Shown: positions 47,882 to 60,027, counted from the first letter of the stretch. The stretch is DNA of 64,000 nt from Nectonema munidae (GCA_030549495.1 JAUIRK010000951.1:124001-188000); one strand, 5' to 3'. Notes: generated by a model from the sequence alone, not told the origin. Translations and numbers: made by a program.

Positions 47882-48344
47882 CGTGTTTCTCAACCTTTTT
47901 TACTCATGGACCGCTTTTCACTTCTTTTTTCTTGGTGGACCCCTTCATAAAAATTGAACAAAAAAATATTTACATATTTTAATATTTTTCACTAATAAAA
48001 TTTTTGAGGTTATGATAAAGAAAATAGTATATACTTAGAATTCATATTGAAATGAAAGCAAATCTAATGCAACTCAATTATAATACAATTTTTATAATAA
48101 AAAAAGAAAGACATTTAATGAGATCCCTGTGGTTGATACTGCTCAACTAAATTCTTTATATCTGGTTGCATTGAAGTTATTGCTAGTCGTAAAGCACCTC
48201 TTTTTACGATGGCATGTCTATTGCGAACTTTTTATAATAAAAACCGTTATGAGATGGTTTTCCTCATGAACCACCAAAATATCATTGTGGACCCCCAATT
48301 ATGGACCCCTATGGTCCATGTGGACCTCGGTTGAGAAATTCTGT
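47882..48344. mobile_element. hAT-type MITE, about 463 bp
   Basis: The left GTGTTTCTCAACC with TTTTTTACTCATGGACC, and the right GGTTGAGAAATTCTG preceded by CATGTGGACC, are inverted. Flanks TCTAAAGC (47874-47881) and TTTAAAGC (48345-48352) match in 7 of 8 bases. Confidence 0.8.
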
Positions 48345-48352
48345 TTTAAAGC

Positions 48353-48917
48353 TTCATAAGGAAATGCTTATATATAAAGGACTTGACCTATATTTGACCT
48401 ATACCCCTTGACTTTATGGATTATTATCACCTAAAATTTTATAATTATATTTTACTAATCCCAGATCCCAACATAATCTTGAACATTTTATTACGACTGT
48501 GTGTAGATTATAAAAAGTATTACGATTGATGAACCGTAGCTACGACACGAATGTAATCGATATAATTATTGATTTCTAGCTGCATTTGATTAATTTGTTT
48601 CAGTATATACACTCATATGTGTTATGATTTAGCTTTTATCCTAAATATCATATAAGATTCTTCTTCATAATAATCGATACTTTGTTTTTCCATATAAACT
48701 AAAATAGGAATGCTTCAGTAATTGATATGAAAAAGTAAATATATCAAATCACTCATGTGTTGCATCACATGTAGCCAGCTTTGCCTATAAAATTGTCTAA
48801 ACACTTTAGATAAATTTCCCATTGCGGTACACAATTATTCATAGTTTTTTTGTGTATCTTGCTATGAATAAACATTTAGGCCTATATTTTGCAAAGTTAA
48901 TTTGCTTTTTCTTCTAC
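48353..48917. other. Intron, no feature recognised
   Basis: AT-rich; the last part (from about 48750) resembles sequence upstream of 49661 and belongs to the duplicated piggyBac region. Confidence 0.4.
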
Positions 48918-51136
48918 GCATGAGCTCTTTAGATTCGTCTTCTCTTTCTGACGAAACAGCTTCTATATATTCTAATTTGCCTACAACATCGTCCACTTCG
49001 GAAGAAGATAGTTATAATACGCTAATTTCTCCTGATAATACAGAGTATTTATGAACTCCACATAGACCAAATCAAGATCGTCTTTTTGTTCAAAATATAA
49101 CGAATTTGAATCAAAATCCTCTTGAACCAGTTGCCCCCGCCAAATTTCTTAGTGATACGTTTCAAATTTTTAAAATATTTTTTAACGAAGAATTAGTTGG
49201 AAATATTTTCATAAAATACTTGAACTTGAACTTATATACTGGAACTTTTAAATTTTTTAGCGTTAAAATTAAAAAAAACAAATTTATAAAATAAAATACA
49301 TATTATACTATATTCCATTTGTCAGAAAGCGGGGTGTTACTTGTGAACCAGCTTAGGTGGCTGATGCATCTGTATCGCGTCGAACCATAATCCTCAGAAC
49401 TATATTTCATTTGCGGCCAATGGAAAAGAATCGCAAATGATTTTATGAGTCGTAATTATTCATGTGTTGCATGCGATAAATCTGTCTTTCTACAATACAC
49501 ATGATGTAACTGTTATCATTTATTCTTCACTTTGAAAAGACAGTTTACAAATTGTGAGCAAAAGAATATCATGCAATAAAATTTTAATATAAATAAAAAG
49601 TTGTTTGTTTCGATTGACAGAGCATATATTTTCCAAAGTCTGCTTATTATTCTTTCTCACATGAGTTCTTTGGATTCTTCTTCTCTTTCTGAGGAGACAA
49701 CCTCTATATCTTCTAATTGGTTTTGCACAACATCTACCACTAAAGAAACTTTTTCCGATACGCTAGTTTCTCCTTATAGCACCAAGTACTTATGGACTCC
49801 ACATAGACCAAATCAAGGTCGTCCATTAGTTCAAAACACAAGAAGCTTAAGCCAAACACTTTTGGACCGGTTGGTCCTGCAAAATTTCTCACTGATTCAC
49901 TTGAAATTTTTTAACTTTTTTTCAATGAAGAAGTCATTTCTCATAATTCAAGTGTACAAAAATTAGACTACTGGAAAATTTCAAGTAAGCATTTTTAGTT
50001 TTAATTAAATTGAACTAGATTTTTTATAATTTTTACTATCGAATCACCAGTATGAGTTCCTAAGATTTTGTTATGAATGATTCGAGACCTGTGACCTTTT
50101 CAGCTATTTTGACTGCCTAAACATGGGTCAATCCAAAAATCGACCAATAAACTTGAAAGATCTATTTACTGAAAAAACTGGAGAACCGTTTCTTAGAGCT
50201 TCCATGTCGAGAAATATATTTTTATTAATTCATATTTTTATTTTTTTTATGTTAAGATTGACCGAGATCAAAATGATAAAATATCTGCTATTAGATATTT
50301 AATTGATAAATTTTACCAAAACTATTCTAGCAATTTTGCATCGTATGACTACGTTACAGTTGATGAACAGCTAGTGAAATTTAGAGGGAATTGTAGAATC
50401 AGAGTATATGATCTTCTAAACCTGGTCATGATGGCATAAAAATATAGCATTGTACAATGTACAGTTACTAAATCTTTATTTATTTTAAAATCCGAAATCT
50501 ATTTTTCAGGTTTAGTTGATAAAACTTATTTCCCTAGAACAAATGTAGTCAAAAGGTTGATTACTGATACTAATTTACCCGTAGAATGTGGAATCTTCAC
50601 CAACAGGTTTTTTATTTCTCATCAATTGTGAGTATGGGCTATCTCTAAAGTCTAACCGTGTGTAGTACTTTTCGATCCGATGGTACTTTTATTCCTCATA
50701 TCTTTATACCCGCACATTTACAACAGTTAGGCTTGTATGAGACTGAATCGAAATATATTTAGAGAAAATATGCTTCTTTGACGGCCTATATTCTCACTAG
50801 AAATATTCATCGTGACTTCAAAGTGGTTTATGTCACGTCCAACCAACACTTAGGGGAAATAAATTTAATTGGAAGAAAACGCAACCAGAAACAATTGTCT
50901 TATACAAACAATACAAAAGCAGGGTTGACCAAACAAATCAGATGCTTAGAGCTTACACATCTTATAGAACATCTAGAAGATGGACAATGACAGTTTTTGC
51001 AAATCACTTAGATATAGCGTGTCATAATAGTTGGGTGATATCTAAAAGTAATTGTCCTGACAGATTCCCAAGCACTAAAGAGGTACAAAATAGTTCATTA
51101 GAGATTTGTTTTCAAAACTTTGTGAGAATTCAATGA
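48918..51136 (+). mobile_element. piggyBac relic with duplicated N-terminal part
   Basis: Two N-terminal pieces start alike: MSSLDSSSLSDETASI at 48918 and MSSLDSSSLSEETTSI at 49661, each followed by TPHRPNQ. Then come the catalytic part with YDYVTVDEQLVKFRGNCRIR near 50350, a VDKTYFPRTNVVKRL segment near 50515, and the late AYTSYRTSRRW motif near 50950. Many stops and frame changes remain. The late 'KGGVD..DQM' region is recognisable as SNAGLTKQIR-like remains. No clear ends. Confidence 0.7.
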
Positions 51137-52087
51137 TGATACGTGCTACTACTCCATTGCAAGTTCGTAATCTCCCATCTTTCTATCGTTTCGAACAACC
51201 TACCACAACTGAGAGAGCGTCAACATCAAGATGTTTTTGATATTTGGATCTGGGTCACTCTAAGAGTAGAAGCACAAGTTCTATTATTTTATTTTTTTAA
51301 AGATTTTCTAAGAGTAGAGGCACAAGAAAATGTGACTCTTGTGAAAGGCATATGTGTAAAAATCACACAAAGATATTTGTACTAATGTCAGTAACTAAAA
51401 TAATATATTTCACTTTTACTTGCTTGTAACTCCATATAAATGAATTTGTTTTCTCTAGATATATACTTTTTGAAAACAAAGATTGAATAAATATGACATT
51501 TGAAAAAAACATACAAATTACATATCTTCAAAATGTAAATGAATGTAGTAGATGGGAACTATTTCAATAAAAATAAATTATAGTGTTGTAAATAAAGGTT
51601 TGAGTTCTCTCTACTTTTATTTTTTGAAAATTGAAATTAATATTAACGCCATCTAAAATATTTTTCTTGAAAATCTGCAATTTTCCGATATATTAAAAAA
51701 GAATAATTCTGAATATGTAATTCTTATTTGATGTGAAAGTTCATTGATAGCTCAAAATTTTAATTAATTTTATTATACGGTTACATATAAATTTTTTAAC
51801 AGAATGCTTTGAAAAATCGACGCTGGAGTAAAAAGCCAACCGTGGTCTTGCGAGGGTTTAAATTTTGTTCTGGAGGATTTTTTGTATATAAACAAAATTT
51901 GACTTTACTTTTGTTCGCCCTTTGCTCATCATACAAAAATTACATAAGCGAGGAGAAGTTTACTTCATGCCACTCTTAACGTTTTAATGAAAAGTTTCTT
52001 TCTACTGAAATGCCTTCTCAAAATTCTTCTCTTAAAATCCTGTTAACATTTCAATTCTCTTTGAAACTTCAATGAATTTTCCTATTA
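51137..52087. other. Intron, no feature recognised
   Basis: A small internal duplication around CTAAGAGTAGA(A/G)GCACAAG occurs at 51258 and 51308. Otherwise nothing. Confidence 0.4.
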
Positions 52088-52179
52088 CCCTATTAGTGCT
52101 GGGCAAAATTTGTCCGCTCAAGTGCTGAGGGGCGTAAAGTGCCCCCCCCCTATTTTTCTCAGATATTAATAAGTTTTTA

Positions 52180-53340
52180 TAAATATTTTTAATGTTTCAT
52201 ATATATTTCAACTATGCTGAATTCAGTGGTGATGTCCATTTTTTATCAAAATCAATCAAACCTGCCAAAAAATTGATTTATATTTGACAGCTCATCTCAA
52301 AAAGGAACTTTTTATTTAAATAATTATATAAAGTTTTCTACACATGTATACCCATTTTCAAATATGCTGAATTCAGTGGTGATATTCATTTTTTATGAAA
52401 ATCAATCAAACCTGTCAAAAAATTGATCTAAATGTGACAGCTCATGTCAAAAGAAACTTTTTATCTAAATAATTATATAAAGTTTTTTACACATGTATAC
52501 CCATTTTCAAATATGCTGAATTCAGTGGTGATATTTATTTTTTATGAAAATCAATCAAACCTGTCAAAAAATTGATCTAAATGTGACAGCTCATCTTAAA
52601 AAGGAACTATTTATCTAAATAAGTATATAAAGTTTTTTACACATGTATACCCATTTTCAAATATGCTGAATTCAGTAGTGAATTCATTTTTTGTGAAAAT
52701 CAATCAAACATGTCAAAAAATTGATCTAAATGTGACAGCTCATCTCAAAAAGAAACTTTTTATCTAAATAATTATATAAAGTTTTTTACACATGTATACC
52801 CATTTTCAAATATGCTGAATTCAGTGGTGATATTTATTTTTTATGAAAATCAATCAAACTGTCAAAAAATTGATCTAAATGTGACAGCTCATCTCAAAAA
52901 GAAGCTTTTTATCTAAATAATTATATAATGTTTTTTACACATATATACCCATTTTCAAGCATGCTGAATTCAGTGGTGATATTCATTTTTTATGAAAATC
53001 ATTCAAACCTGTCAAAAAAGTGATTTACATATGACAGCTCATCTCAAAAAAAAACTTTTTATCCAAATAATTATATAATGTTATTTACACATATACACCC
53101 ATTTCAAGCATGCTGAATTCAGCGGTGATATTCATTTTTTTTTATAAAAAGCAATCATTGATTTATATATGACAACTCATCTTAAAAGGAAACTTTTTAT
53201 CTAATAATAAGTTTTTTACACATATATACCAATTTTTAAGCATGTGTAAGTCAGTGATGATATTCATTTTTTATGAAAATCAATCAAAACTGTCAAAAAA
53301 TTGATTTATCCCAAAAAGAATGATCAGACACGGTTTTTTG
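52180..53340. repeat. Tandem array A, about 149-bp unit, about 8 copies
   Basis: ATGCTGAATTCAGTGGTGAT-like cores begin at 52214, 52364, 52513, 52663, 52812, 52961 and 53110 (steps 149-150), with a worn eighth at 53242. Units also share CAATCAAACCTGTCAAAAAA and ACACATGTATACCCATTTTC. Inner copies are closest to each other and the last ones decay. Confidence 0.95.
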
Positions 53341-54559
53341 AATTAGGGAATTACGTTTAATAGAAAGTATAGGGAGATGATGAAGTTTACCGTGTATGGC
53401 ATTTTCAAGTAGGCTGTGTTTACTGGTTATATTCCTTTTTTTTAAACCTGTCAAAAAATCGATTAAACCTGTAAATCAATGTCAAATATATAAACATAAA
53501 AATAACTTCTACTTGCAATATTTCTCTGGTAATTATTTTCTTAATTTATTTAATAAACCAACTTTAGGTGTTTAATTCACTCAAAATATTTCATTCTACA
53601 GTAACTTATGTAACTCGATAGGACCTCCATCTTTTTGGCTACAAATTGGTTATCGGCTTGTAGTCTCTACGTCATATTATAATTTACAGTATGTAATTTT
53701 GCTATTCATTCCATGATGATCCTTTCTTGGTAGCTCTTTTTTCATTAGAAATTTATATTCTTCAATATGTGTTCGAAAATTTTTTTATAATGATAAAATT
53801 ACTTTTTTCCTCTTTCAAAGCATTTTGATTAAAGAATCTTCTGGATGATTTTAGACTTTTTTATCAGTATCGTGTATTTTATTATCAGTCCTGAATATTT
53901 GTCAACCAATCTCATTTCAAAGGTTTTTTTCTGATGAATCATTCGTGATGTTCATTGTTCAATTACAAAAAGTTGTCCACGTTCATCTAAAAAATTATTT
54001 CTTTGACGCAAAAGGAAAATTAAAATATCTTGATAGTGACTAAATTCTCACATATTGGCATCTGTACCATTTTTGATAAATCTGACCTATTCTAAATTTT
54101 CAGATTTCCTACCCATATAGCTAAATGTTAATTGTAATCCTAGATGATAAGCTATAGATTTAAATATTTTTCATTTGTAAAAGAGGAACTTTTTTTTGTC
54201 AAAATGTTTTTTAAGCACCTAATATTATATAATTAACCCACTTCCTAGTTCATTAGAACATGGTAGATCTTCTATTTAATCAAGATACATTTTTTTAATC
54301 ATTTGTTTTGATCCCATGCTCTCTTTTCAATTAGTTTTCAACTTGGTTCCATCTCTCATACAAATTTTTAAAAGATTTTATAATACGTTTTGTTTTTTTT
54401 TAATAAATATTTCATACTCAAGATGATTGTAGAAAGTATTATAAGCCAAAATATACAAAAAAAAAAGTATATTTTCACTATATATCTAATATGCAGCCAT
54501 TTTTTGAAAATTTTTTACAGAACTGATTTTCAGGCATACATTACTAATTCAATTGCCAC
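53341..54559. other. Spacer between the two arrays
   Basis: AT-rich, no repeats or coding capacity recognised. Confidence 0.5.
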
Positions 54560-55620
54560 TTCGAGATATTTTTTAACCATATTATCCAAAATCCAGTACA
54601 AAAATAAAATAAGCATATAGTCGATTTGGTATAAAACAGATATTTTATTTTTTTGAAGACAGTATCTAGAAGTAAACCGCAAATCTGATTGAAGCTTTCA
54701 GATATTTTAAAACCATAAATGCCAAACCTGAGTCCAAAAATGAAACCAGCATCTTCCATTTGGCATAAAAACAAATATTTTATTTAAATTTCAAAAATAT
54801 TTCTGTAGACATTAAACGTAAATCGAACATTTGATTGACACTTTCAGATATTTAAAACCTCTAAATGCAAAAAAATGATTTCAGAAATAAAAATTATCAT
54901 TGTCGAATTGGTATAAAAACATATATTTCATGTAAAATTAGAGAGAATATTTTGGGATATACTTTTCAGACATAAACCTAAAATCTCTAAATGCGAAAAC
55001 TGTGTTCATAAATGAAATCATCATGATCTAGTTGCTATAAAAACATATATTTCATGTAAAATTTGAATCAATATTTTTGGAAACAAATTTTAGAACTAAA
55101 CGCAAATTTGATTGATACTTATAGGTATATTTTTGGAGATAGCTTTTAGAAGTAAACCGCAAATTTGATTGACATTGATAGATATTTTAAAACCTCTAAA
55201 TGTGAAAAATGAGTTCAGAAATGAAAACAGCATGGTTGATTTGGTATAAAACCATATATTTCATTGTAAAAGTTGAATGAATGTATTTGGAGACAATTTT
55301 TAGAAGTAAACCGCAAATTTAATTAACACTTATAGGTATTTTCAGATCCTAAACGTAAAAAATTAGTCCAGAAATGAAACCAGCATGGCCGATTTAGTAT
55401 AACACATATATTTTATGTAAAATGTGAAGGAATGTTTTTGGAGACAATTTTCAGAAGTAAACCGCAAATTTGATGAACACTTATAGGTATTTTCAAATGC
55501 TAAATGTAAAAAATGAGTTCAGAAATGAAAACAGCATGACCGATTTAGTATAAAAACATATATTTTTTGTTAAATTTGAAGGTATATTTTATTGGATATA
55601 TTTTTGATCAATCAAAATTT
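54560..55620. repeat. Tandem array B, about 150-bp unit, about 7 copies
   Basis: GTAAACCGCAAATTTGATTG and a GGTATAAAAACATATATTTC block recur with steps of about 143-159 and, late in the array, 151-152; one step is partial. The sequence is not related to array A by eye. Confidence 0.85.
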
Positions 55621-56331
55621 TGATTGACATTTTCTAAAAAGTAGCCATGATTTTAAAAAAATTTAATATATAAAGTGTTATGCGTTCCAAACTGTACATA
55701 ATTATAAATTTTCAGGGTATTATATAATATAGATCCTAAGTTATAAGGTTAAGTACAGATAATATCAAAATTTTGCTGAAAATTTTTAATTTTTGATTTT
55801 GATTGACAGTTTGGGACATGAAAGGGTCATTCAACTACCATGAGAATGGTTTCAAAAGATGCAGCTAGGGATTTTAGTAAAAGTCACAAAATTTGAAGGG
55901 ATATGATTCAGCCAATTTTCTACAATTAATTTTTTAGCCCCCCCCCCCCCCCCCCCCAGCACTAATAGGGTTAATACATTTTATTCTTCACCAGTACCTG
56001 TATGCAAGCACGTAACCAGATAACAATTTGATGAGGAGCTAAATCTAAAAAATATTACGACCAGGGTCCTGGAATTTCTCTATGTTACGTTCTCATTATT
56101 TTTTAATTGATGATCTGTTAAAGAGATTCTTATGTTCTAAGATTCATCTAAATTTTATTAGAGATATTATTGATCTGAAAAATTTTGGGATTTATCTGCA
56201 CTCTCCCTTCCCGCCTGGTTACGGATCTGCCTACATGCATACTTTTTAGTTTATCAAAGATTCAACTCACTTGATTGCAACTAAAAATATCTTCTTATCT
56301 TCGACAATATTCGTTCTTTATTTTGATTTAG

Positions 56332-56417
56332 ATTTGAACTTGTGTGAAGAATTCAATGCAATTTTCCAGAATTACGGCACAAATTTCTTGCCATTTTACT
56401 TCTACGTCTTGAAAAAA
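56332..56417 (+). CDS. UNC80: UNC80-like exon (phase 1 to 0)
   Basis: Two bases complete Asp, then LNLCEEFNAIFQNYGTNFLP and FYFYVLKK before GTAAAA. From memory it parallels the UNC80 helix pair 'FLDFVVTHRTPLF..LRPF'. It lies 11.4 kb after the previous exon and the phase still fits. Confidence 0.65.
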
Positions 56418-56681
56418 GTAAAATCATTCTTCTACTTCAAATAATATTAATATATTATCATCCATCTCATCTCAGTTTATTTGGAAGATTTGTCTCATTT
56501 GCTGCCATTTTGCTTTTCTTCCCTATTTCATACATAATGGGTTCAATCGCCTTAGAGCAAGGTTTCCCAACCTTTTCTATCTATTAAACCTAATTTCTGG
56601 CTTTTTCATTAACTCCTTTAGGATGTTTCATTGACACATAGTACCAGTTTTTTTCAAAGAAACGCAATGGAACTCTTGTTA

Positions 56682-56798
56682 CCCGTTAACGACCAGAATA
56701 ATCCGACTATATCTAGTGTAAAGCTGACAATTAGTATTAAAAAGTATTTATAAAAACACGATCGTATTTTTATAAAGTCGACTCCGGTCGTTAACGGG
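56682..56798. mobile_element. piggyBac-type MITE, 117 bp
   Basis: The ends CCCGTTAACGACCAGA and TCCGGTCGTTAACGGG are inverted with one mismatch; the right flank is TTAA, the left GTTA. Ends with CCC at TTAA follow the same rule as the 52088 element. Confidence 0.75.
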
Positions 56799-56802
56799 TT
56801 AA

Positions 56803-58178
56803 ATAAAATTAAATAGGAATTACTGCGGAGTTTTGGCAACATTAGAACTAATTGAGTTAAAAAAGGAACAATTTTTTTTTTATCTTTTATGAGTTTATTT
56901 GCTTTTAATCGATTTAACATATTTGCATTATTGACATCTTTTTTTACAACGCAGCATTCATTAGGCAACAAAATGGCTGATATATCGGTGTGTGTATAAA
57001 TGTTTGTTTTTGGTTATTTGCCTAGTGTTTGTTTCCTTTTTAATCTATTTCATTCGTTGTATATAAAATATAAAGTGTCTTTACTTAGATGGTGTTTGCA
57101 TCTCTCAAATTTTTTGAAGTGATTCAATTTTATTACTTGTGTGCTTAGATTTCTTTAAACCCGTAAAGTAGCAGACAAAGTAGGCCACTTTATTGATTTT
57201 CTATTCATTTCAGTTCTGCTGTCCATTTTGGTATTAAACGGCTGATTACTTTATTTGTTTGCAGTGATTATTCACTTTAAAACTCTTGTTTTGTTTAAAA
57301 AATTAATTAACTGAATAAAATTGAATATAAATTTTTCATGCAACCGTAAAAGGTAAAATATCATTTATCTTGGAGATCCATGCCAATTTTCTACAGATGG
57401 AGAAAGCGATCCAAAAGAGCATCTCTCATATGGTCCTGCTAATTTGACTTAATTTTATTTTTTGACAACTTTCTACCTTTTTATACTTTTTATCTGCTTC
57501 CAAAAAATCTATCTTAAATGATTACGGAAATAATAGAAAAAACAAAAATGTTTAACCTATTGAGAAGCAGAGTCTACAATTACCGCTTTTCCAAAATACG
57601 AATCTTCCTATTACAAATCGTCTGCTTTACATTAGATATCGTTTAATTTATTCTGATCGTTAAACAAAACATGAGCTTTATAGTGAAAAATCACTGCAAA
57701 AAATTAAATTAATCATCACCCATTAAATACCAATGATTCAAAAATGGCAGCAGAACTGAAATGAAAAGAAATTCAAAAAAAAGTCTCATATGTTGTCTGG
57801 TACTTTACGGGTGAAAGAAATCCAAGAACAAAAGTAATAAAATCGAATCACTTTAAAAAATTTGAATCACCATGCAAGAGATGCAAACACCATGTAAGAA
57901 TTTCAAAGACTATACAAGAAATCAAATATATTGTAATGGAGCCAAACACTACGCAAAAAATCAAACAAAAATTTACAAATATTTATACATGCCCGCATAT
58001 CAGTAATTTGTTGACTAAGGCTGTGTTGTAAATAAACGCTTCAATAATGCAAATATGTTAAATCGATGAAAACTAAATAAAAGAAGAACAAATTGTTTAT
58101 TTTTTTAATAACCCATTTAGTACCAATGTCCCCAAAAACCAACGCAGACGACTTAAGTAATCTCTATTTATTTTATTT
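56803..58178. repeat. Large inverted repeat
   Basis: Left arm text such as ATCGATTTAACATATTTGCA and GTGATTCAATTTTATTAC returns inverted in the right arm at 58040-58070 and 57840-57860. Arms are diverged by roughly one base in six by eye. Confidence 0.85.
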
Positions 58179-58809
58179 AATAAAAAAAAAAATTTTACTT
58201 TTAGAATTTATAATTTGGTGTTATTGCCTTGAGGTTGGGAAATACTGCTTTAGAAATAACACTGACTACGATGATTCATATCTCACTCGATTAATTGGCT
58301 TTTTATTGGTCAGTCTCAGAGGTTATGGAAGTTTCTTATTTGCCCAAAATTAAAGAGAATTTTTCCTATTTATTTTAAAACAACTAAAATAGGAGAGATG
58401 GCATTTGAGTTATTTTATACTTTTTGCTTTTGATAAAGGATTTTACACTTCAAAATTAGTCAGCAATTTTATTGAATAAAGTACGTTCTTATCTTCATTT
58501 TAGGTTTTTTTTAAAGGCCAAATCCATTAAAGCTATTATTTCTTTAAAAAAGTATTATTTATTTACAATGTTCCTTCTTTAGGTTCATTTGGACCCAAAA
58601 ATGTCCTTATCTTTCCATTTTTGTTCAGAACTTTCTAACTTTATAGAAAAAGAAATGCATACAATTTTAAAAATTAACTAAATTATTTTGGAGTCCTTCA
58701 AGTATTTTAAATTTATTAAGAGATTTGTTAGTGGTTAATTTATTTAAATTTCTGATCCTTTATTTTTGATTATGGAAAAGTTGTCAATATTTCTTTTTCT
58801 TTGTTTTAG

Positions 58810-58957
58810 AACAACTTATACTTTGTGGCAAATAAACAGAATAAAAGATCTTTTCAAATGAAAAATTTTGCAATGCCATTTTGCTGTTCCATTGAGAATT
58901 TGGTGGGCGAGATGAGTCAGTTGAAGAAGGAAATTGCTCAAAAAATTTTGGAATCAC
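58810..58957 (+). CDS. UNC80: UNC80-like exon, last one seen (phase 0 to 1)
   Basis: After TTGTTTTAG: NNLYFVANKQNKRSFQMKNF, then AMPFCCSIENLVGEMSQLKK and EIAQKILES. A strong GTAAGA donor follows at 58958. If not used, the frame adds RKIR and stops at TAA 58968-58970, with an AATAAA at 59255. I favour the donor because UNC80 proteins have a longer polar tail, but both fit. Confidence 0.6.
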
Positions 58958-59254
58958 GTAAGATTCGATAACTTGAAATATTTTTAATTTTCCAACTTTA
59001 TGATACTTTCACTATACAAGGGTGTGTGTATGCGTGCTATTTTGAAGGGAGTATGCTATAACTTCATCAGCACTACTAAGAACTTTTCATTATCTGATAA
59101 AAGAATTTTAGTGCCCCATTTTCAAAGATACTCTGAGAAGAGTGGCTTCTCAAAGATTTTAGTTTATCGTTTCGCATGTTTATCACACTGAAAATAGTTT
59201 TGGCAAAAATATCTTTTATGGGATACATTTTTATTCATCAAAAGTCAGTATATC

Positions 59255-59260
59255 AATAAA
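59255..59260 (+). terminator. Candidate poly(A) signal
   Basis: AATAAA about 285 bases after the possible TAA at 58968. It is meaningful only if the exon at 58810 is the last one. Confidence 0.2.
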
Positions 59261-59411
59261 TCTGAACGATTTTTCCATTTAATTATATTTTCCTTCGCCA
59301 AACTATTCTCATATGTATGAACTGCCAAACAAGATGATTATAAAAAATTTTTATACCTAAATTTTAGAAACTTTGTTTAAGAGCAGAAACAAATATCAGG
59401 GGCGCCCATCC

Positions 59412-59456
59412 GGGGGGGGGGGAGAGGGGGCGAAAAACCTCCCCCCCCCCCCCCCC
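59412..59456. repeat. Poly-G then poly-C tracts
   Basis: Eleven G, AGA and five G, then after about 12 bases 17 C. The two could pair as a GC hairpin. It sits just inside the left end of the 3.24-kb element. Confidence 0.9.
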
Positions 59457-59828
59457 AATAATTTTCTATAAGTAAGAGTGGCTGCTTGTTTATAAAACAT
59501 GTATGATGATCGCATTTTTCCTATCGAACATATTTTACAGACGATGCGTGAGAGCTATATAATAATAATCCATTGCTTCAATATGCACACAATAAGTCAG
59601 CAATGTTTATCACAGTGTCTCCTCTTTTAGTATTTTCGAGCAAACTTATGTTGATATCCACTAGATTTTCTCATCTTCTGTCACAGTGATTCTATTTCTC
59701 TTTCTCTCTCCTCTATTTTTCTCTTTCGCTTTCTCTGCTAAAACTCAATCATTCATTCAAGCTCTCTTCTTTCATTCAAGCCCTCTTTTCTTGTTAAGCT
59801 CTCCTATCTTATTCAGCTCTCTTCTCTC

Positions 59829-60027
59829 CAGTGACGTAGCTAGGCTGGGGCATGAGGGGCCGTGCCCACACTTCTATGTACCGCATGGTGCCCCCATGCA
59901 TCTTATGCGATATCAGTTTTTGAAAATTTCTCCAATGAAAGGATCAAGAAAGTATAAATAATGTTGCACAAGTTTTTTGTTTTTAAATTGTGCCCCTTCT
60001 ATCAACTTTTTTTTGGCTACACCACTG
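59829..60027. mobile_element. hAT-type MITE, 199 bp
   Basis: The ends CAGTGACGTAGCTAG and TTTGGCTACACCACTG are inverted; flanks CTTCTCTC and CTTCTGTC match in 7 of 8 bases. Confidence 0.8.

Larger units (their letters stand above)
52088..55970. mobile_element. piggyBac-type TIR element filled with satellite arrays, 3.9 kb
   Basis: The ends CCCTATTAGTGCTGGG and CCCAGCACTAATAGGG are perfect 16-bp inverted copies. The right flank is TTAA, the left ATTA (one change), which fits piggyBac insertion at TTAA. No transposase is present. Poly-C runs sit just inside both ends (52142-52150 and 55938-55957). The body holds two unrelated tandem arrays, each with a period near 150 bp. Confidence 0.75.
56558..58247. 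mobile_element. hAT-type element holding a foldback, 1.69 kb
   Basis: The ends CAAGGTTTCCCAACC and GGTTGGGAAATACTG are inverted (12 of 15). Flanks CCTTAGAG and CTTTAGAA match in 6 of 8. Inside are a 117-bp MITE and two arms of about 500 bp (56803-57302 and 57657-58178) that are inverted copies with a spacer of about 355 bp. No gene. Confidence 0.7.
329..58957 (+). other. UNC80: Host gene, multi-exon, UNC80-like (span of recognised exons)
   Basis: About 27 short blocks with coding character, each bounded by AG and GT, chain in one direction with matching phases to about 1,000 codons. The deduced protein is rich in Leu, Ile and Phe helices, as in a HEAT/armadillo-like scaffold, with no signal peptide or enzyme motif. 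UNC80 is the large helical-repeat subunit that, with UNC79, holds and regulates the NALCN sodium-leak channel at the plasma membrane; it is usually over 3,000 residues, so this would be its C-terminal third. The name rests on remembered family patterns (a Leu-Leu-Lys helix, then a Leu-Pro-x-x-Asp-Trp turn, then Pro-Phe-Ile-Ala-His-Leu-Pro). Divergence is high; UNC79 or another giant helical protein is possible. The 5' end and probably the 3' end lie outside the window. Confidence 0.55.
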
